DNA of 37,030 nt from Haliscomenobacter hydrossis DSM 1100 (GTDB lineage: Bacteria; Bacteroidota; Bacteroidia; Chitinophagales; Saprospiraceae), in contig CAMDWC010000005.1 in assembly GCA_945878825.1 (NCBI GenBank), forward strand, positions 1 through 37,030. The letters run 5' to 3'. The stretch's first letter is position 1, and the number at the start of each line of letters is the position of its first letter. The notes beneath the pieces were generated by a model. It had not been told where the DNA came from and searched no databases. It saw only the letters and a list, made by a program, of their open reading frames with translations. Both the position numbers and the translations under genes were made by a program. Below, one piece after another: positions 21,310-31,649 of the stretch.

Positions 21310-22125
21310 CTAACGTTTCCGTTGGTTTCTTCCATCTGCATTTCCACCAGGTCCTCTTCTACGATTTCCGTCTCTTCTATCGCCACCTTTTTCACCACCT
21401 CTATCGTTACCACCTCTTGAGAAACCACCTTGACTATTGTTTCCTGAGACAGGTTTACCACTGGCTTGTTGAGCAACAGCTGGAGAAAGATCGCGTTTTC
21501 CGAGTACCTCACCTTTACAGATCCAGGTTTTGATACCTATCTTACCATAAACGGTTTGAGCTTCCTGCCATGAGTAATCGATGTCAGAACGAAAAGTATG
21601 GAGAGGTGTTTTTCCTTCTTTAAATTCTTCTGAACGAGCCATTTCCGCTCCATTCAATCGACCAGAAATACGTACTTTTATACCTTCAGCTCCAGGCGTG
21701 CGCATGGTTGTTTGAATGGCCATCTTAATAGCACGTCTGTAGTTAATACGGGCTTCGAGCTGTTTCGCAATACCTTCACCTACAATAACTGCATCAAGTT
21801 CAGGTTTACGAATCTCCAGAATATTAATCTGAATATCCTTTCCAGTTAACTTCCTTAATTCTCCGCGAATCAACTCAACTTCCTGACCGCCTTTTCCAAT
21901 GACAATCCCCGGACGAGAGGTATGAATAGTTACAGTAACACGTTTGAGCGTGCGTTCTATGACAACACGTGCGATACCTCCTTTAGAGATACGTGCTTGC
22001 AAATAATTACGGATTTGTTCGTCCTCAATAACTTTAGCCGCAAAATCTTTACCACCAAACCAGTTGGAATCCCAACCTCTGATGATTCCTAAACGATTTC
22101 CTATCGGATTAGCTTTCTGACCCAT
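21310..22125 (-). CDS. rpsC: 30S ribosomal protein S3 with Gly/Arg-rich C-terminal tail
   Basis: 271 aa; [27 protein letters not shown] motif [29 protein letters not shown]; tail [43 protein letters not shown]. Confidence 0.97.
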   Translation of the reverse strand: MGQKANPIGNRLGIIRGWDSNWFGGKDFAAKVIEDEQIRNYLQARISKGGIARVVIERTLKRVTVTIHTSRPGIVIGKGGQEVELIRGELRKLTGKDIQINILEIRKPELDAVIVGEGIAKQLEARINYRRAIKMAIQTTMRTPGAEGIKVRISGRLNGAEMARSEEFKEGKTPLHTFRSDIDYSWQEAQTVYGKIGIKTWICKGEVLGKRDLSPAVAQQASGKPVSGNNSQGGFSRGGNDRGGEKGGDRRDGNRRRGPGGNADGRNQRKR

Positions 22126-22157
22126 ACCTTCTGGTATATTATAATTTGATAAATTAA

Positions 22158-22547
22158 TTATTCTTCGGAAGCTGCGGCAACGGCAACAGTTTCACTTTCT
22201 AGGGGTACCCTATTTTGCACAACGATGGTAACGTGGTTTGTACGTTTACGTATTCTGTGTGCACGACCATGGGGCGCTGGACGAAATCTTTTAATTTGTG
22301 TACCACCGTCAACGAAGGCAGTTTTAATAAAAAGATCGAAATCTGCCACATCATTTCCATCAGCTTTATTGCCCCAATTGGCTATAGCGCTATCAAGAAG
22401 TTTTTTCAACCAGATACCAGACTCCCTTTTTGTAAATCTAAGAATAGAGAGGGCATCACTTATTTTCTTTCCACGAATATTATCCACTACCAAACGCATT
22501 TTGCGTTCTGACATCGGGACATTTTTCAATTTGGCAATTGCTTCCAT
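22158..22547 (-). CDS. rplV: 50S ribosomal protein L22
   Basis: Start set at [63 protein letters not shown]. Confidence 0.95.
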   Translation of the reverse strand: MEAIAKLKNVPMSERKMRLVVDNIRGKKISDALSILRFTKRESGIWLKKLLDSAIANWGNKADGNDVADFDLFIKTAFVDGGTQIKRFRPAPHGRAHRIRKRTNHVTIVVQNRVPLESETVAVAAASEE

Positions 22548-22591
22548 GTTAAAATCATTGAATACCAATAAGGTATTTTAGTAATTCAAAA

Positions 22592-22861
22592 TTATTTTTT
22601 ACGATTTCCTGAGTGCCCCCTAAAATTACGGGTTGGAGAAAATTCACCCAACTTATGGCCTACCATGTTTTCGGTAACAAATACCGGAACAAAAGTTTTA
22701 CCATTGTGCACTGCTATTGTTTCACCCACCATATCAGGAATAATCATAGAAGATCTCGACCAGGTTTTAATCACTGATTTTTTCTTCGCTGTTTTGCTTT
22801 CCATAACCTTTTCAAGCAGTTTATGAAAAACGTATGGGCCTTTTTTTATTGATCTTGCCAT
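22592..22861 (-). CDS. rpsS: 30S ribosomal protein S19
   Basis: 89 aa; [70 protein letters not shown]. Confidence 0.98.
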   Translation of the reverse strand: MARSIKKGPYVFHKLLEKVMESKTAKKKSVIKTWSRSSMIIPDMVGETIAVHNGKTFVPVFVTENMVGHKLGEFSPTRNFRGHSGNRKK

Positions 22862-22907
22862 AGCAAATATAATTTGTTAAAGTTAAGCTTATGAGGCTAT
22901 CCTTGGG

Positions 22908-23741
22908 TTATGGATTTTTGGTTTTTCTCTTAGTGATAATCAATCTGGAAGAATTCTTCCGAGTATCACGTGTTTTCTGACCTTTGGCCATAATTCCTGT
23001 CCTTGAACGAGGATGCCCACCGGAAGCACGACCTTCACCACCACCCATTGGGTGATCGACAGGGTTCATCGCTACACCTCTAACTCTTGGTCTGTTACCT
23101 AACCAACGGTTACGTCCAGCCTTACCCATAACTTGTAATCCATGATCAGGATTTGAAGTATTACCAATAGTAGCTTTACAAGTATTAAGTACACGTCTTA
23201 CCTCACCTGAAGGTAATTTAATAACCACGTACCTTTCCTCTTTATTCATCAAAGTACCGTAAGTACCGGCACTTCTTGCCATGGAAGCACCTTTTCCAGG
23301 TACAAGTTCGATAGCATGAATGTTAGCACCCAATGGAACCTCTTTCAGTACCATGGCATTACCTACCGTAGGAGATGCACCAGGACCAGATATTACTGTA
23401 GAGCCAACGGCTAAACCGTTTGGCGCAATGATATATCTTTTTTCACCATCCTCATATTGAAGAAGAGCTATATAAGCGGTGCGGTTCGGGTCATATTCAA
23501 TAGACATCACCTCAGCCTTTACACCGTCCTTATTTCTTTTAAAGTCAATAATTCTATATCGACGTTTGTGTCCACCGCCTTTTTGGCGTACGGTCATTTT
23601 ACCAGTATTGTTTCTTCCACCCGACTTTTTGATAGGGGCAAGAAGACTCTTCTCTGGCTCATCGGTAGTAACCTCCGAAAATGTATTACCCACTCTAAAA
23701 CGAGTACCAGGGGTAATTGGATTAAACTTTTTAACTGTCAT
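22908..23741 (-). CDS. rplB: 50S ribosomal protein L2
   Basis: 277 aa; [56 protein letters not shown]. Confidence 0.98.
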   Translation of the reverse strand: MTVKKFNPITPGTRFRVGNTFSEVTTDEPEKSLLAPIKKSGGRNNTGKMTVRQKGGGHKRRYRIIDFKRNKDGVKAEVMSIEYDPNRTAYIALLQYEDGEKRYIIAPNGLAVGSTVISGPGASPTVGNAMVLKEVPLGANIHAIELVPGKGASMARSAGTYGTLMNKEERYVVIKLPSGEVRRVLNTCKATIGNTSNPDHGLQVMGKAGRNRWLGNRPRVRGVAMNPVDHPMGGGEGRASGGHPRSRTGIMAKGQKTRDTRKNSSRLIITKRKTKNP

Positions 23742-23815
23742 GATATGGTTTTCAATTTAGATTCATCACGAGTAAGCACACCATAAAATCTTACTCATAC
23801 GAATCGTTAACAATA

Positions 23816-24115
23816 TTAATTACCTCCGAAAAAATCAATTTCCTCACCATGTCCAATGCGCACGTATGCCTTCTTGAAAGATGGTTTTCTACCTTTAAGT
23901 ACACCTGATTTGGTGTTTCTTGATTTGGCTTTGCCAGGAACGACCAATGTATTGACAGATACAACGGCAACAGAATACATATCTTCTACTGCTTTCTTGA
24001 TCTCCAATTTATTAGCTCTCTTATCTACCTGAAAACAATAGTTGTTCTGTGTTCCAGATAGACCTTCTGATTTTTCGGTAATCAGTGGTTTTATTAAAAT
24101 AAACTTGTTTGCCAT
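23816..24115 (-). CDS. rplW: 50S ribosomal protein L23
   Basis: 99 aa; LIKPLITEKSEGLSGTQNNYCFQVDKRANKLEIKKAVEDMYSVAVVSVNTLV. Confidence 0.96.
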   Translation of the reverse strand: MANKFILIKPLITEKSEGLSGTQNNYCFQVDKRANKLEIKKAVEDMYSVAVVSVNTLVVPGKAKSRNTKSGVLKGRKPSFKKAYVRIGHGEEIDFFGGN

Positions 24116-24145
24116 TGTTCAACTAACTAGTGGGTAACACCCGAT

Positions 24146-24772
24146 TTAAGCTAATGATTCAGTTAACTTTCCAAGAGCTGCTTCAGAAAGTACTAAAGAT
24201 CTAGCGTTCATAATATCATAAACATTTAAATCCTGAGCTCTTATAACTTTAGCTTTTGGTAAATTCCTTCCTGATAAATACACGATTTTGTCATGCTCAG
24301 GCGTAACCAGAATTGATTTTTTATCAGAAATTTTTAAGTTCTGGAGAATATCCAAGAAAGATTTTGTTTTTGGATTATCAAAAGTGAAATCCTCAACAAC
24401 TACGATAGAACCTGCCGCTGCTTTTGTGCTTAAAGCAGAAACTCTGGCAAGTTTACGCACCTTCTTATTTAATTTTTGCTCGTAATCTCTTGGAACGGGA
24501 CCGAAAATACGTCCTCCACCATGGTATAACGGATTTTTGATATCCCCCTTACGAGAACCACCCGTACCTTTTTGTTTATGTAATTTACGAGTTGAACCCG
24601 CAACTTCACTACGACCTTTAGTCTTATGCGTTCCCTGACGCTGATTTGCCAGGTAAGCTTTAACCGCTAAATAAATGACATGGTTATTAGGTTCTACACC
24701 AAATATCGCATTTGGTAACTCAACCTCTCTACCGGTCTCTTGGCCATTTATATTATGAATAACTAATTTCAT
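24146..24772 (-). CDS. rplD: 50S ribosomal protein L4
   Basis: 208 aa; RQGTHKTKGRSEVAGSTRKLHKQKGTGGSRKGDIKNPLYHGGGRIFGPVPRDY. Confidence 0.97.
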   Translation of the reverse strand: MKLVIHNINGQETGREVELPNAIFGVEPNNHVIYLAVKAYLANQRQGTHKTKGRSEVAGSTRKLHKQKGTGGSRKGDIKNPLYHGGGRIFGPVPRDYEQKLNKKVRKLARVSALSTKAAAGSIVVVEDFTFDNPKTKSFLDILQNLKISDKKSILVTPEHDKIVYLSGRNLPKAKVIRAQDLNVYDIMNARSLVLSEAALGKLTESLA

Positions 24773-24806
24773 GCTAATAATATTAATCCCTAAGGACAGT
24801 CAAAAA

Positions 24807-25433
24807 TTACTTTTTCTCCAAAATAACTGTAGAACCATTGTGTCCGGGAATAGCTCCCTTCACAAGAATTAAATTCTTATCTGCGAATATTTTAACTACA
24901 CGAAGATTCTTGATTTTAATTCGGTCATTACCGTCACGTCCTGCCATTCGCATTCCCTTAAATACACGAGATGGGTAAGAAGAAGCACCGATTGAACCTG
25001 GGGCACGCTGTCTGTTGTGCTGACCGTGAGTAGCATCATTTACACCCGCAAAATCATGTCTTTTAACTACCCCCTGAAAACCTTTACCTCTGGATTGACC
25101 TATGGCATTGATAGAATCTCCTTCACTGAAAATTTCGTCCACCGTAATAGCGTCTCCAATAGACTTTCTCACTGCATTGAAATCTCTGAATTCAATAATA
25201 TTAGACTTTGGGGTAGTGTTCGCTGCTTCAAAGTGGCCTTTGAGCGCTTTGGTGGTGTTCTTTATCCTGGCTTCGCCAAAACCTAATTGCAAAGCGTTAT
25301 AACCATCTGTATCAGACGATTTAACTTGAGTAACAACGCATGGACCCGCTTCAATAACGGTGCAAGCTATGTTACGACCAGTACTATCATAGATACTGGT
25401 CATGCCTATTTTTTTTCCTATTAATCCGTTCAT
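24807..25433 (-). CDS. rplC: 50S ribosomal protein L3
   Basis: 208 aa; [96 protein letters not shown]. Confidence 0.98.
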   Translation of the reverse strand: MNGLIGKKIGMTSIYDSTGRNIACTVIEAGPCVVTQVKSSDTDGYNALQLGFGEARIKNTTKALKGHFEAANTTPKSNIIEFRDFNAVRKSIGDAITVDEIFSEGDSINAIGQSRGKGFQGVVKRHDFAGVNDATHGQHNRQRAPGSIGASSYPSRVFKGMRMAGRDGNDRIKIKNLRVVKIFADKNLILVKGAIPGHNGSTVILEKK

Positions 25434-25490
25434 CAGACTTTTATTTTAATCTAAATATTTCACTGCTAAATCTTGGGCAATGAAAATAGA

Positions 25491-25799
25491 CTACGTCAAT
25501 TTAACTTGAATATCTACACCACTTGGCAATTCTAACTTGGATAGAGCATCCACAGTCTTTTGCGTTGGAGTATAAATTTCAATCATTCGTTTGTGCGTTC
25601 TCAATTGGAACTGCTCACGAGATTTCTTATTGACGTGCGGTGAACGGAGCACAGTAAATATTTTTTTCTCTGTGGGCAGCGGAATCGGGCCAGTTACGAT
25701 GGCACCACTATTGCGAACAGTTTTTACAATTTTTTCCGTCGATTTATCTACGAGATTATGGTCGTAGGAACGAAGTTTGATTCTAATCTTCTGATTCAT
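25491..25799 (-). CDS. rpsJ: 30S ribosomal protein S10
   Basis: 102 aa; [68 protein letters not shown]. Confidence 0.98.
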   Translation of the reverse strand: MNQKIRIKLRSYDHNLVDKSTEKIVKTVRNSGAIVTGPIPLPTEKKIFTVLRSPHVNKKSREQFQLRTHKRMIEIYTPTQKTVDALSKLELPSGVDIQVKLT

Positions 25800-25891
25800 G
25801 CCTTTTTAAAGCTAGTTTATGTCAAAAAATTTAAGCTTTCGGGTACATTTACCCGTATGCCATTTACACTCTTATTATTCAGTCAAAGAGA

Positions 25892-28012
25892 TTAACCCTT
25901 TGATTTTTCAATAATTTCTTTTGATACGCCAGATGGTGCTTCGCTATAGTGTGCAAATTCCATAGACGAAGTCGCTCTTCCAGAAGTAATGGTGCGAAGT
26001 TGAGTAACATAACCAAACATTTCAGATAGCGGAACTTCGGCTGCAATACTTACAGCTCCTGGTCTTGGCTCCTGCCCTTTTGGCATTCCTCTTCTTCTGT
26101 TCAAGTCCCCAATAACCGGACCTACATAGTCCTCTGGCGTAACTACCTCTAATTTCATTATTGGCTCCATCAACACCGGACCCGCCTTACTCGCTGCAGC
26201 TCTAAAGCCTTCCTTTGCGCATAATTCGAAAGCTATCGGTTTTGAATCTACAGCGTGCATAGATCCGTCAAAAACCCTAACTTTCATACTGTCCAAAGAA
26301 TATCCAGCTAGTACGCCGTTGTCCATCATAGCTTTGAAACCGTCAGATATAGGTTTAATATAATTTTTGTCAATAGATCCTCCGACAATGTCCCACTGGA
26401 ACTGTAAACGAGTCTTTCCTGACTTGAAGTCATCAGAGTCTAAGAAAGTCTCATCAGCTGGACCCAGTTCAAATTCCATATCGGCAAATAAACCTGATCC
26501 ACCTGTTTGTTTTTTCAAACGCTCTCTGTGGATAACCGATTTTGTTAAAGTTTCTTTGTAATTTACCTGAGGAGCTCCCTGGTTACATTCAACTTTAAAT
26601 TCACGGCGTAAACGATCTACGATAATTTCTAAATGGAGTTCACCCATTCCGCTAATTACTGTCTGATTGGTATCTTCGTCATATCTAACTCTGAAGGTTG
26701 GATCTTCTTCAGCTAATTTAGCTAAAGACATACCTAACCTATCCAAATCTTTTTGTGTTTTTGGTTCAATAGCGATAGCGATAACTGGCTCAGGGAAAAC
26801 CATGCTCTCCAGAATAATTTGCTTATTCAAGTCACAAAGTGTATCCCCCGTGCGGATATCTTTAAATCCAACCGCTGCAGCAATATCTCCTGCTTCTACT
26901 CTATCGATAGGATTTTGCTTATTTGCATGCATTTGATACAAACGTGAAATTCTTTCTTTATTGCCAGACCTTGTATTCATCACGTAAGAACCAGCGTCAA
27001 GTGCGCCAGAATAAACCCTCATAAAGGCCAAACGACCAACGAAGGGATCTGTAGCAATTTTAAATGCTAATGCTGCAAAAGGTTCAGTGATAGATGGCTT
27101 ACGAAAAATCTCCTCGTCTGTATCGGGATCAATCCCTTTCACAGCTTCTATATCAAGAGGGGAAGGCATGAACGCACAAACAGCATCAAGCAACGCTTGA
27201 ACCCCTTTATTTTTAAAAGCTGAACCACACATCATGGGTACAAACTTTAAATCACAAACGGCCTGACGAATAGCCATTCTCATTTCGTCCGCTGAAATAG
27301 AATTAGGATCTTCAAAGAATTTCTCCATTAAAGTATCATCATATTCAGCTACCGCTTCTAGGAGTTTAGATCTCCATTCGAAAACAGTATCAACTAAATC
27401 TTCAGGAATAGGTACAATTTCGAAAGTAGCACCTTGATCATGCTCATTCCACACGATGGCTTGATTGGTAATCAAATCAACTACCCCTTTAAAACGCTCT
27501 TCAGCACCGATAGGTACTTGCAAAGGAATTGCAATGGAGCCCAATTTAGTTTGAACGTCATTTACAACGTTAAAAAAATCAGCACCAGAACGGTCCATTT
27601 TATTAACAAAACCAATTCTTGGAACCTTATAATTGTCAGCAAGTCTCCAGTTAGTTTCAGATTGAGGTTCAACACCACTCACTGCACAAAACAAGAAACA
27701 AAGACCGTCGAGGACGCGTAAAGATCTATTCACCTCCACCGTAAAATCTACGTGACCAGGAGTATCAATGATGTTTAACACATATTCACTGTCTTTCCAT
27801 GACCAGGCAGACTTGGTAGCAGCAGAAGTAATAGTAATACCCCTCTCCTGTTCTTGTTCCATCCAGTCCATGGTAGCAGCACCATCGTGAACCTCACCAA
27901 TTTTGTGGCTTACCCCCGTGTAGAACAAAATACGTTCTGTGGTGGTGGTTTTGCCGGCATCAATGTGCGCTGCGATTCCAATATTTCTGGTATAAAGTAA
28001 ATTATTAGACAT
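25892..28012 (-). CDS. fusA: Translation elongation factor G
   Basis: 706 aa; [72 protein letters not shown]. Confidence 0.98.
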   Translation of the reverse strand: MSNNLLYTRNIGIAAHIDAGKTTTTERILFYTGVSHKIGEVHDGAATMDWMEQEQERGITITSAATKSAWSWKDSEYVLNIIDTPGHVDFTVEVNRSLRVLDGLCFLFCAVSGVEPQSETNWRLADNYKVPRIGFVNKMDRSGADFFNVVNDVQTKLGSIAIPLQVPIGAEERFKGVVDLITNQAIVWNEHDQGATFEIVPIPEDLVDTVFEWRSKLLEAVAEYDDTLMEKFFEDPNSISADEMRMAIRQAVCDLKFVPMMCGSAFKNKGVQALLDAVCAFMPSPLDIEAVKGIDPDTDEEIFRKPSITEPFAALAFKIATDPFVGRLAFMRVYSGALDAGSYVMNTRSGNKERISRLYQMHANKQNPIDRVEAGDIAAAVGFKDIRTGDTLCDLNKQIILESMVFPEPVIAIAIEPKTQKDLDRLGMSLAKLAEEDPTFRVRYDEDTNQTVISGMGELHLEIIVDRLRREFKVECNQGAPQVNYKETLTKSVIHRERLKKQTGGSGLFADMEFELGPADETFLDSDDFKSGKTRLQFQWDIVGGSIDKNYIKPISDGFKAMMDNGVLAGYSLDSMKVRVFDGSMHAVDSKPIAFELCAKEGFRAAASKAGPVLMEPIMKLEVVTPEDYVGPVIGDLNRRRGMPKGQEPRPGAVSIAAEVPLSEMFGYVTQLRTITSGRATSSMEFAHYSEAPSGVSKEIIEKSKG

Positions 28013-28056
28013 TTTCGAACCTTGAAATAGGTGTTTATAAAATTTAGACAGATGGT

Positions 28057-28524
28057 TTATACACGGAAGTGAGCGAACGCGCGATTAGATTCCGCCATTC
28101 TGTGCGTATCTTCCTTTTTCTTAACGGCAGCACCTTCACCTTTACTTGCAGCAATAACTTCAGAAGCTAACTTTTCGGCCATACCCTTTCCACTTCGCTG
28201 TCTTGAAAAACGGATTAACCATTTCATACCAATAGAGACCTTACGTTTTGCTCTGATTTCTGTTGGAATTTGGAAAGTGGCACCGCCTACTCTTCTACTT
28301 CTTACTTCTACCATAGGCATGATATTAGTAAGCGCCTTTTTCCAGGTTTCATGTTCGTTAGATTTAGTCTTTTCGCGAACAATGTCCATAGCGTCATAAA
28401 AAATACCAAATGCGGTACTTTTCTTACCTTCCCACATCAAATTATTAACGAATTGTGTAACCAGTGTATCGTTAAAACGGGGGTCAGGCTGAATGATTCT
28501 TAATTTTGGTTTTCTTTTTCTCAT
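28057..28524 (-). CDS. rpsG: 30S ribosomal protein S7
   Basis: 155 aa; [87 protein letters not shown]. Confidence 0.98.
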   Translation of the reverse strand: MRKRKPKLRIIQPDPRFNDTLVTQFVNNLMWEGKKSTAFGIFYDAMDIVREKTKSNEHETWKKALTNIMPMVEVRSRRVGGATFQIPTEIRAKRKVSIGMKWLIRFSRQRSGKGMAEKLASEVIAASKGEGAAVKKKEDTHRMAESNRAFAHFRV

Positions 28525-28577
28525 GTTGAATTAGCGGTTTCTCGCTCAGATTATTAGGACGAACCTGTGAAACATAA

Positions 28578-28961
28578 TTACTTTTTAACCGCCTTAGGTG
28601 TTTTAGCACCATATTTAGAACGGCTTTTCTTACGGTTGTTCACACCAGCAGTATCTAGTGCGCCGCGTACGATAGTATAACGTACTCCGGGTAAATCCTT
28701 TACCCTTCCTCCGCGAATTAACACGATAGAGTGTTCTTGCAAATTGTGACCTTCACCAGGTATGTAAGCAATAACCTCAATCCCATTCGTTAAACGAACT
28801 TTGGCTACTTTACGAAGCGCTGAATTTGGCTTCTTTGGCGTAGTCGTGTAAACTCTTGTACAAACTGCACGTTTCTGAGGACAAGAATCTAACGCTCTGG
28901 TTTTGCTCTTTTCTTTGATTTGGAGCCTGCCCTTGCGAACCAACTGATTTATAGTAGGCAT
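28578..28961 (-). CDS. rpsL: 30S ribosomal protein S12
   Basis: 127 aa; [77 protein letters not shown]. Confidence 0.98.
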   Translation of the reverse strand: MPTINQLVRKGRLQIKEKSKTRALDSCPQKRAVCTRVYTTTPKKPNSALRKVAKVRLTNGIEVIAYIPGEGHNLQEHSIVLIRGGRVKDLPGVRYTIVRGALDTAGVNNRKKSRSKYGAKTPKAVKK

Positions 28962-29053
28962 ACCTTCTAAAAGTTTTACTGTAAATGGCTTGAATATTAA
29001 CTTTCTATTAATAGATTGGTCTTTTAAAAACCCTCTTATTTCAAAAGCGAAGG

Positions 29054-29084
29054 CGAATGTAAGCCTTTAATTTTATCTATCCAA
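29054..29084 (-). promoter_or_regulatory. Candidate Bacteroidota-type promoter for the str-S10-spc-alpha cluster
   Basis: Minus strand TTG-N20-TACATTCG (plus strand CGAATGTA 29054-29061, CAA 29082-29084); compare the family consensus TTG-N19..21-TAnnTTTG (one mismatch). Upstream of rpsL. Confidence 0.45.
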
Positions 29085-29143
29085 AGGAATTGCAGAAATT
29101 ATTAAAAAAACCTGTTTAATTTCTTAAAATTAATATTTGTGCT

Positions 29144-29151
29144 TAGGTTTG
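29144..29151 (+). promoter_or_regulatory. Candidate Bacteroidota -7 element upstream of the acyl-ACP thioesterase
   Basis: TAGGTTTG matches TAnnTTTG exactly, 29 nt before the ATG at 29181. The -33 region is TTC rather than TTG. Confidence 0.4.
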
Positions 29152-29180
29152 AAGGAATATTTAACCCTTACATTTCATAA

Positions 29181-29936
29181 ATGTCCCAAATAACTGACAT
29201 AAAATACCGCACTGATTTTACGGTTCGCGCTGCTGAAACAGATTATACCAGACAGTTAACCTTGCCTGGTATACTAAGAGTTTTTCACGAAGCATCCTTG
29301 CAAAGTGTTATTAAACTTGGTCTTTCTATCTGGCATTTAGAAAAGTACAATGCCTCCTGGGTTTTATTAAGAAAGGAAGTCAATCTTTATAAAATGCCTG
29401 TTCTTGGTGACTCCATTACCGTTGAAACCTTTCCCTCTGGGGCCGACAGACATCTGACCTACAGAGATTTTAAAGCTTTTGATCAACAAGGTAACTTATT
29501 GGCTACCGCAAGTTCTTCCTGGTTGCTGATAGAGTTAAATGAAAGAAAAATGATGGCTATTCCTCCTGAGGTGGTCCAATCTATTAAACGTTTCTTTCCA
29601 GATCCCTCTGAGTGTCTCCCAAGACCTTTAGGTAAATTACCCTTAGTGTCAAATGCAGATTTTGAATGGAATGCTCAGGTAGGTTGGTTCGATTTGGATT
29701 TCAATTATCATCTCAACAATGTAACCTACGCTTCCTGGATGCTCAACGCCATACCGGAATCTCTATTTAAATTAAAGACTTTATCTAATTTTCAAATAAG
29801 ATATACCAAAGAAGCCTTATTAAATGATCAGATACATTGTTCCACTCAACAAATAAATGAGTTTCAATTTAGCCACCAACTCAATAGAGTTTCTGATGGC
29901 GCCGACCTTGCTTATGGTAAAAGTAGTTGGATTTGA
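29181..29936 (+). CDS. Acyl-ACP thioesterase (FatA/FatB-like)
   Basis: 251 aa; FTVRAAETDYTRQLTLPGILRVFHEASLQS, WVLLRKEVNLYKMPVLGDSITVETFPSG, YRDFKAFDQQGNLLATASSSWLLIELNERK, FDLDFNYHLNNVTYASWMLN (double hotdog layout). Confidence 0.88.
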   Translation: MSQITDIKYRTDFTVRAAETDYTRQLTLPGILRVFHEASLQSVIKLGLSIWHLEKYNASWVLLRKEVNLYKMPVLGDSITVETFPSGADRHLTYRDFKAFDQQGNLLATASSSWLLIELNERKMMAIPPEVVQSIKRFFPDPSECLPRPLGKLPLVSNADFEWNAQVGWFDLDFNYHLNNVTYASWMLNAIPESLFKLKTLSNFQIRYTKEALLNDQIHCSTQQINEFQFSHQLNRVSDGADLAYGKSSWI

Positions 29937-30016
29937 TGTGATAATTAAGTTACTGCAGTTGGAACTGTATTCCCCAATACCAACAAAAATAAAATATCAT
30001 TGCTCGCAAACGTTAA

Positions 30017-31645
30017 TTAATAATACACCGTGTAGAGCGCTGCCAAAATCCCTAATATGATGATTGAGCCAATAATAAATGCTGGTTTAACTTCCAGCAT
30101 TGATTTTTCAAAGGGTAATATCTCTTTTCGCTGAAAGCTGGCCGGGGTCATCAAACTAATAAGGATCATTAGGAATAAAACAATCCAAAAGGTGATAAAC
30201 ATTCTATCTAAAAACGGATAAACAGGGAATATTCCTCCCGTCCAGTCAGGTAGAAACTTTAGGGTTGCTGATAACGGAATGGTTAAAATAGTACCAAATA
30301 AGGCTGCTCCCGAAGTTGTTTTTTTCCAGAACAAGCCAAGTAAAAAGATGGCTAATACGCCGGGAGATAAAAAGCCAACATATTCTTGTATGAACTGATA
30401 GGCCTGATCTAAACTCCTTAATGCAGGAGCAACAAAAGCAGCCACCGTTATAGATATAACTACTGCCCAACGTCCTGTATTGACCAACTGCTTTTCAGAA
30501 GCATTGGGTTTTATCATCTTTTTATAAATATCCAAAGAAAATATGGTAGAAATACTATTTGCCTTCCCAGCTAAAGACGCTACCACGGCAGCTGTTAAGG
30601 CAGCAAAAGCTACCCCTTTCAAACCTGAAGGCAATAAGTTCATTAAAGTAGGATAAGCCTGATCAGGTTTTATAACGCCGTCCATGCTCATTTCATTTTG
30701 AAAAAGTCCATTCTCATGAAGAACAAACATAGCAATTCCGGGAATTACCACAATGAGCGGCACCAATAATTTAAGAAATGCTGCAAATAATATTCCATTT
30801 CTTGCCGTGGCTAAATCAGCTCCAAGTGCTCTTTGAACGATATATTGATTGCAACCCCAATAAGCCAGATTGTTAATCAACATACCCCCAAAAATAACAC
30901 CAAGACCAGGTAATTTATCATAATGAGGATGCCCCTTTTCCAGAATAAGATGAAAATGACCGGGCGCTTCCTGTTTTAAAATACTCAATCCAGCCATAAA
31001 ATCTTTTCCAAATCCAAATTCCTCAGATAGTAACGTGAGCGATAAATAGGTCGTAACTAATCCTCCCAGAATTAAAACGGCCACCTGGATGACGTCCGTG
31101 TAGCCTATAACCCGCATTCCACCAATAGTTACAACAATGGAAAACAGACTGAGGGAAACAACACAGGTCATGAATGATATATTTGCTATGGATGTAATGG
31201 CCAAAGCCCCTAAATATATAATGGAAGTAAGATTTACAAACACATAGACCAACAACCAGAAAAGAGCCATAATGCTACTTACCTGCTCATTATATCGGGT
31301 AGCTAAAAATTGTGGCATGGTATAAATCCTGTTTTTTAAAAACATAGGGATAAAAAACAGGGCAACAATAATTAATACCAGACCTGACATCCATTCATAC
31401 GATGAGATAGCCAGTCCTATGGCAAAACCAGAACCAGACATACCAATGAAATGTTCAGCGGAAATATTGGAGGCAATTAAGGAAGCGCCAATGGCCCACC
31501 ATGTTAATGAACCTTCCGCAAGAAAAAATTCCTGGGCCGTTTCATTCTTTGCCGTCTTTCGTTTGTAAATCCAAATCCCATAGGCTGCAACCAGGATGAA
31601 ATAAAGAAAAAATACTAAATAATCAGCTAGTTGCAGGGTATTCAT
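30017..31645 (-). CDS. Sodium:solute symporter (SSS/SGLT-like family)
   Basis: 542 aa, multi-TM; EFFLAEGSLTWWAIGASLIASNISAEHFIGMSGSGFAIGLAISSYEWM, VTIGGMRVIGYTDVIQ, AYWGCNQYIVQRALGA, AALTAAVVASLAGKANSISTIFSLDIYKK. Confidence 0.92.
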   Translation of the reverse strand: MNTLQLADYLVFFLYFILVAAYGIWIYKRKTAKNETAQEFFLAEGSLTWWAIGASLIASNISAEHFIGMSGSGFAIGLAISSYEWMSGLVLIIVALFFIPMFLKNRIYTMPQFLATRYNEQVSSIMALFWLLVYVFVNLTSIIYLGALAITSIANISFMTCVVSLSLFSIVVTIGGMRVIGYTDVIQVAVLILGGLVTTYLSLTLLSEEFGFGKDFMAGLSILKQEAPGHFHLILEKGHPHYDKLPGLGVIFGGMLINNLAYWGCNQYIVQRALGADLATARNGILFAAFLKLLVPLIVVIPGIAMFVLHENGLFQNEMSMDGVIKPDQAYPTLMNLLPSGLKGVAFAALTAAVVASLAGKANSISTIFSLDIYKKMIKPNASEKQLVNTGRWAVVISITVAAFVAPALRSLDQAYQFIQEYVGFLSPGVLAIFLLGLFWKKTTSGAALFGTILTIPLSATLKFLPDWTGGIFPVYPFLDRMFITFWIVLFLMILISLMTPASFQRKEILPFEKSMLEVKPAFIIGSIIILGILAALYTVYY

Positions 31646-31649
31646 CTAA

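Noticed and set aside
29958-29984. Hairpin between the convergent thioesterase and symporter genes (GTTG...GTATT-CCCC-AATAC-CAAC)
   Set aside because: Stem is short and bulged, with no T tract on either strand; not convincing as a terminator.
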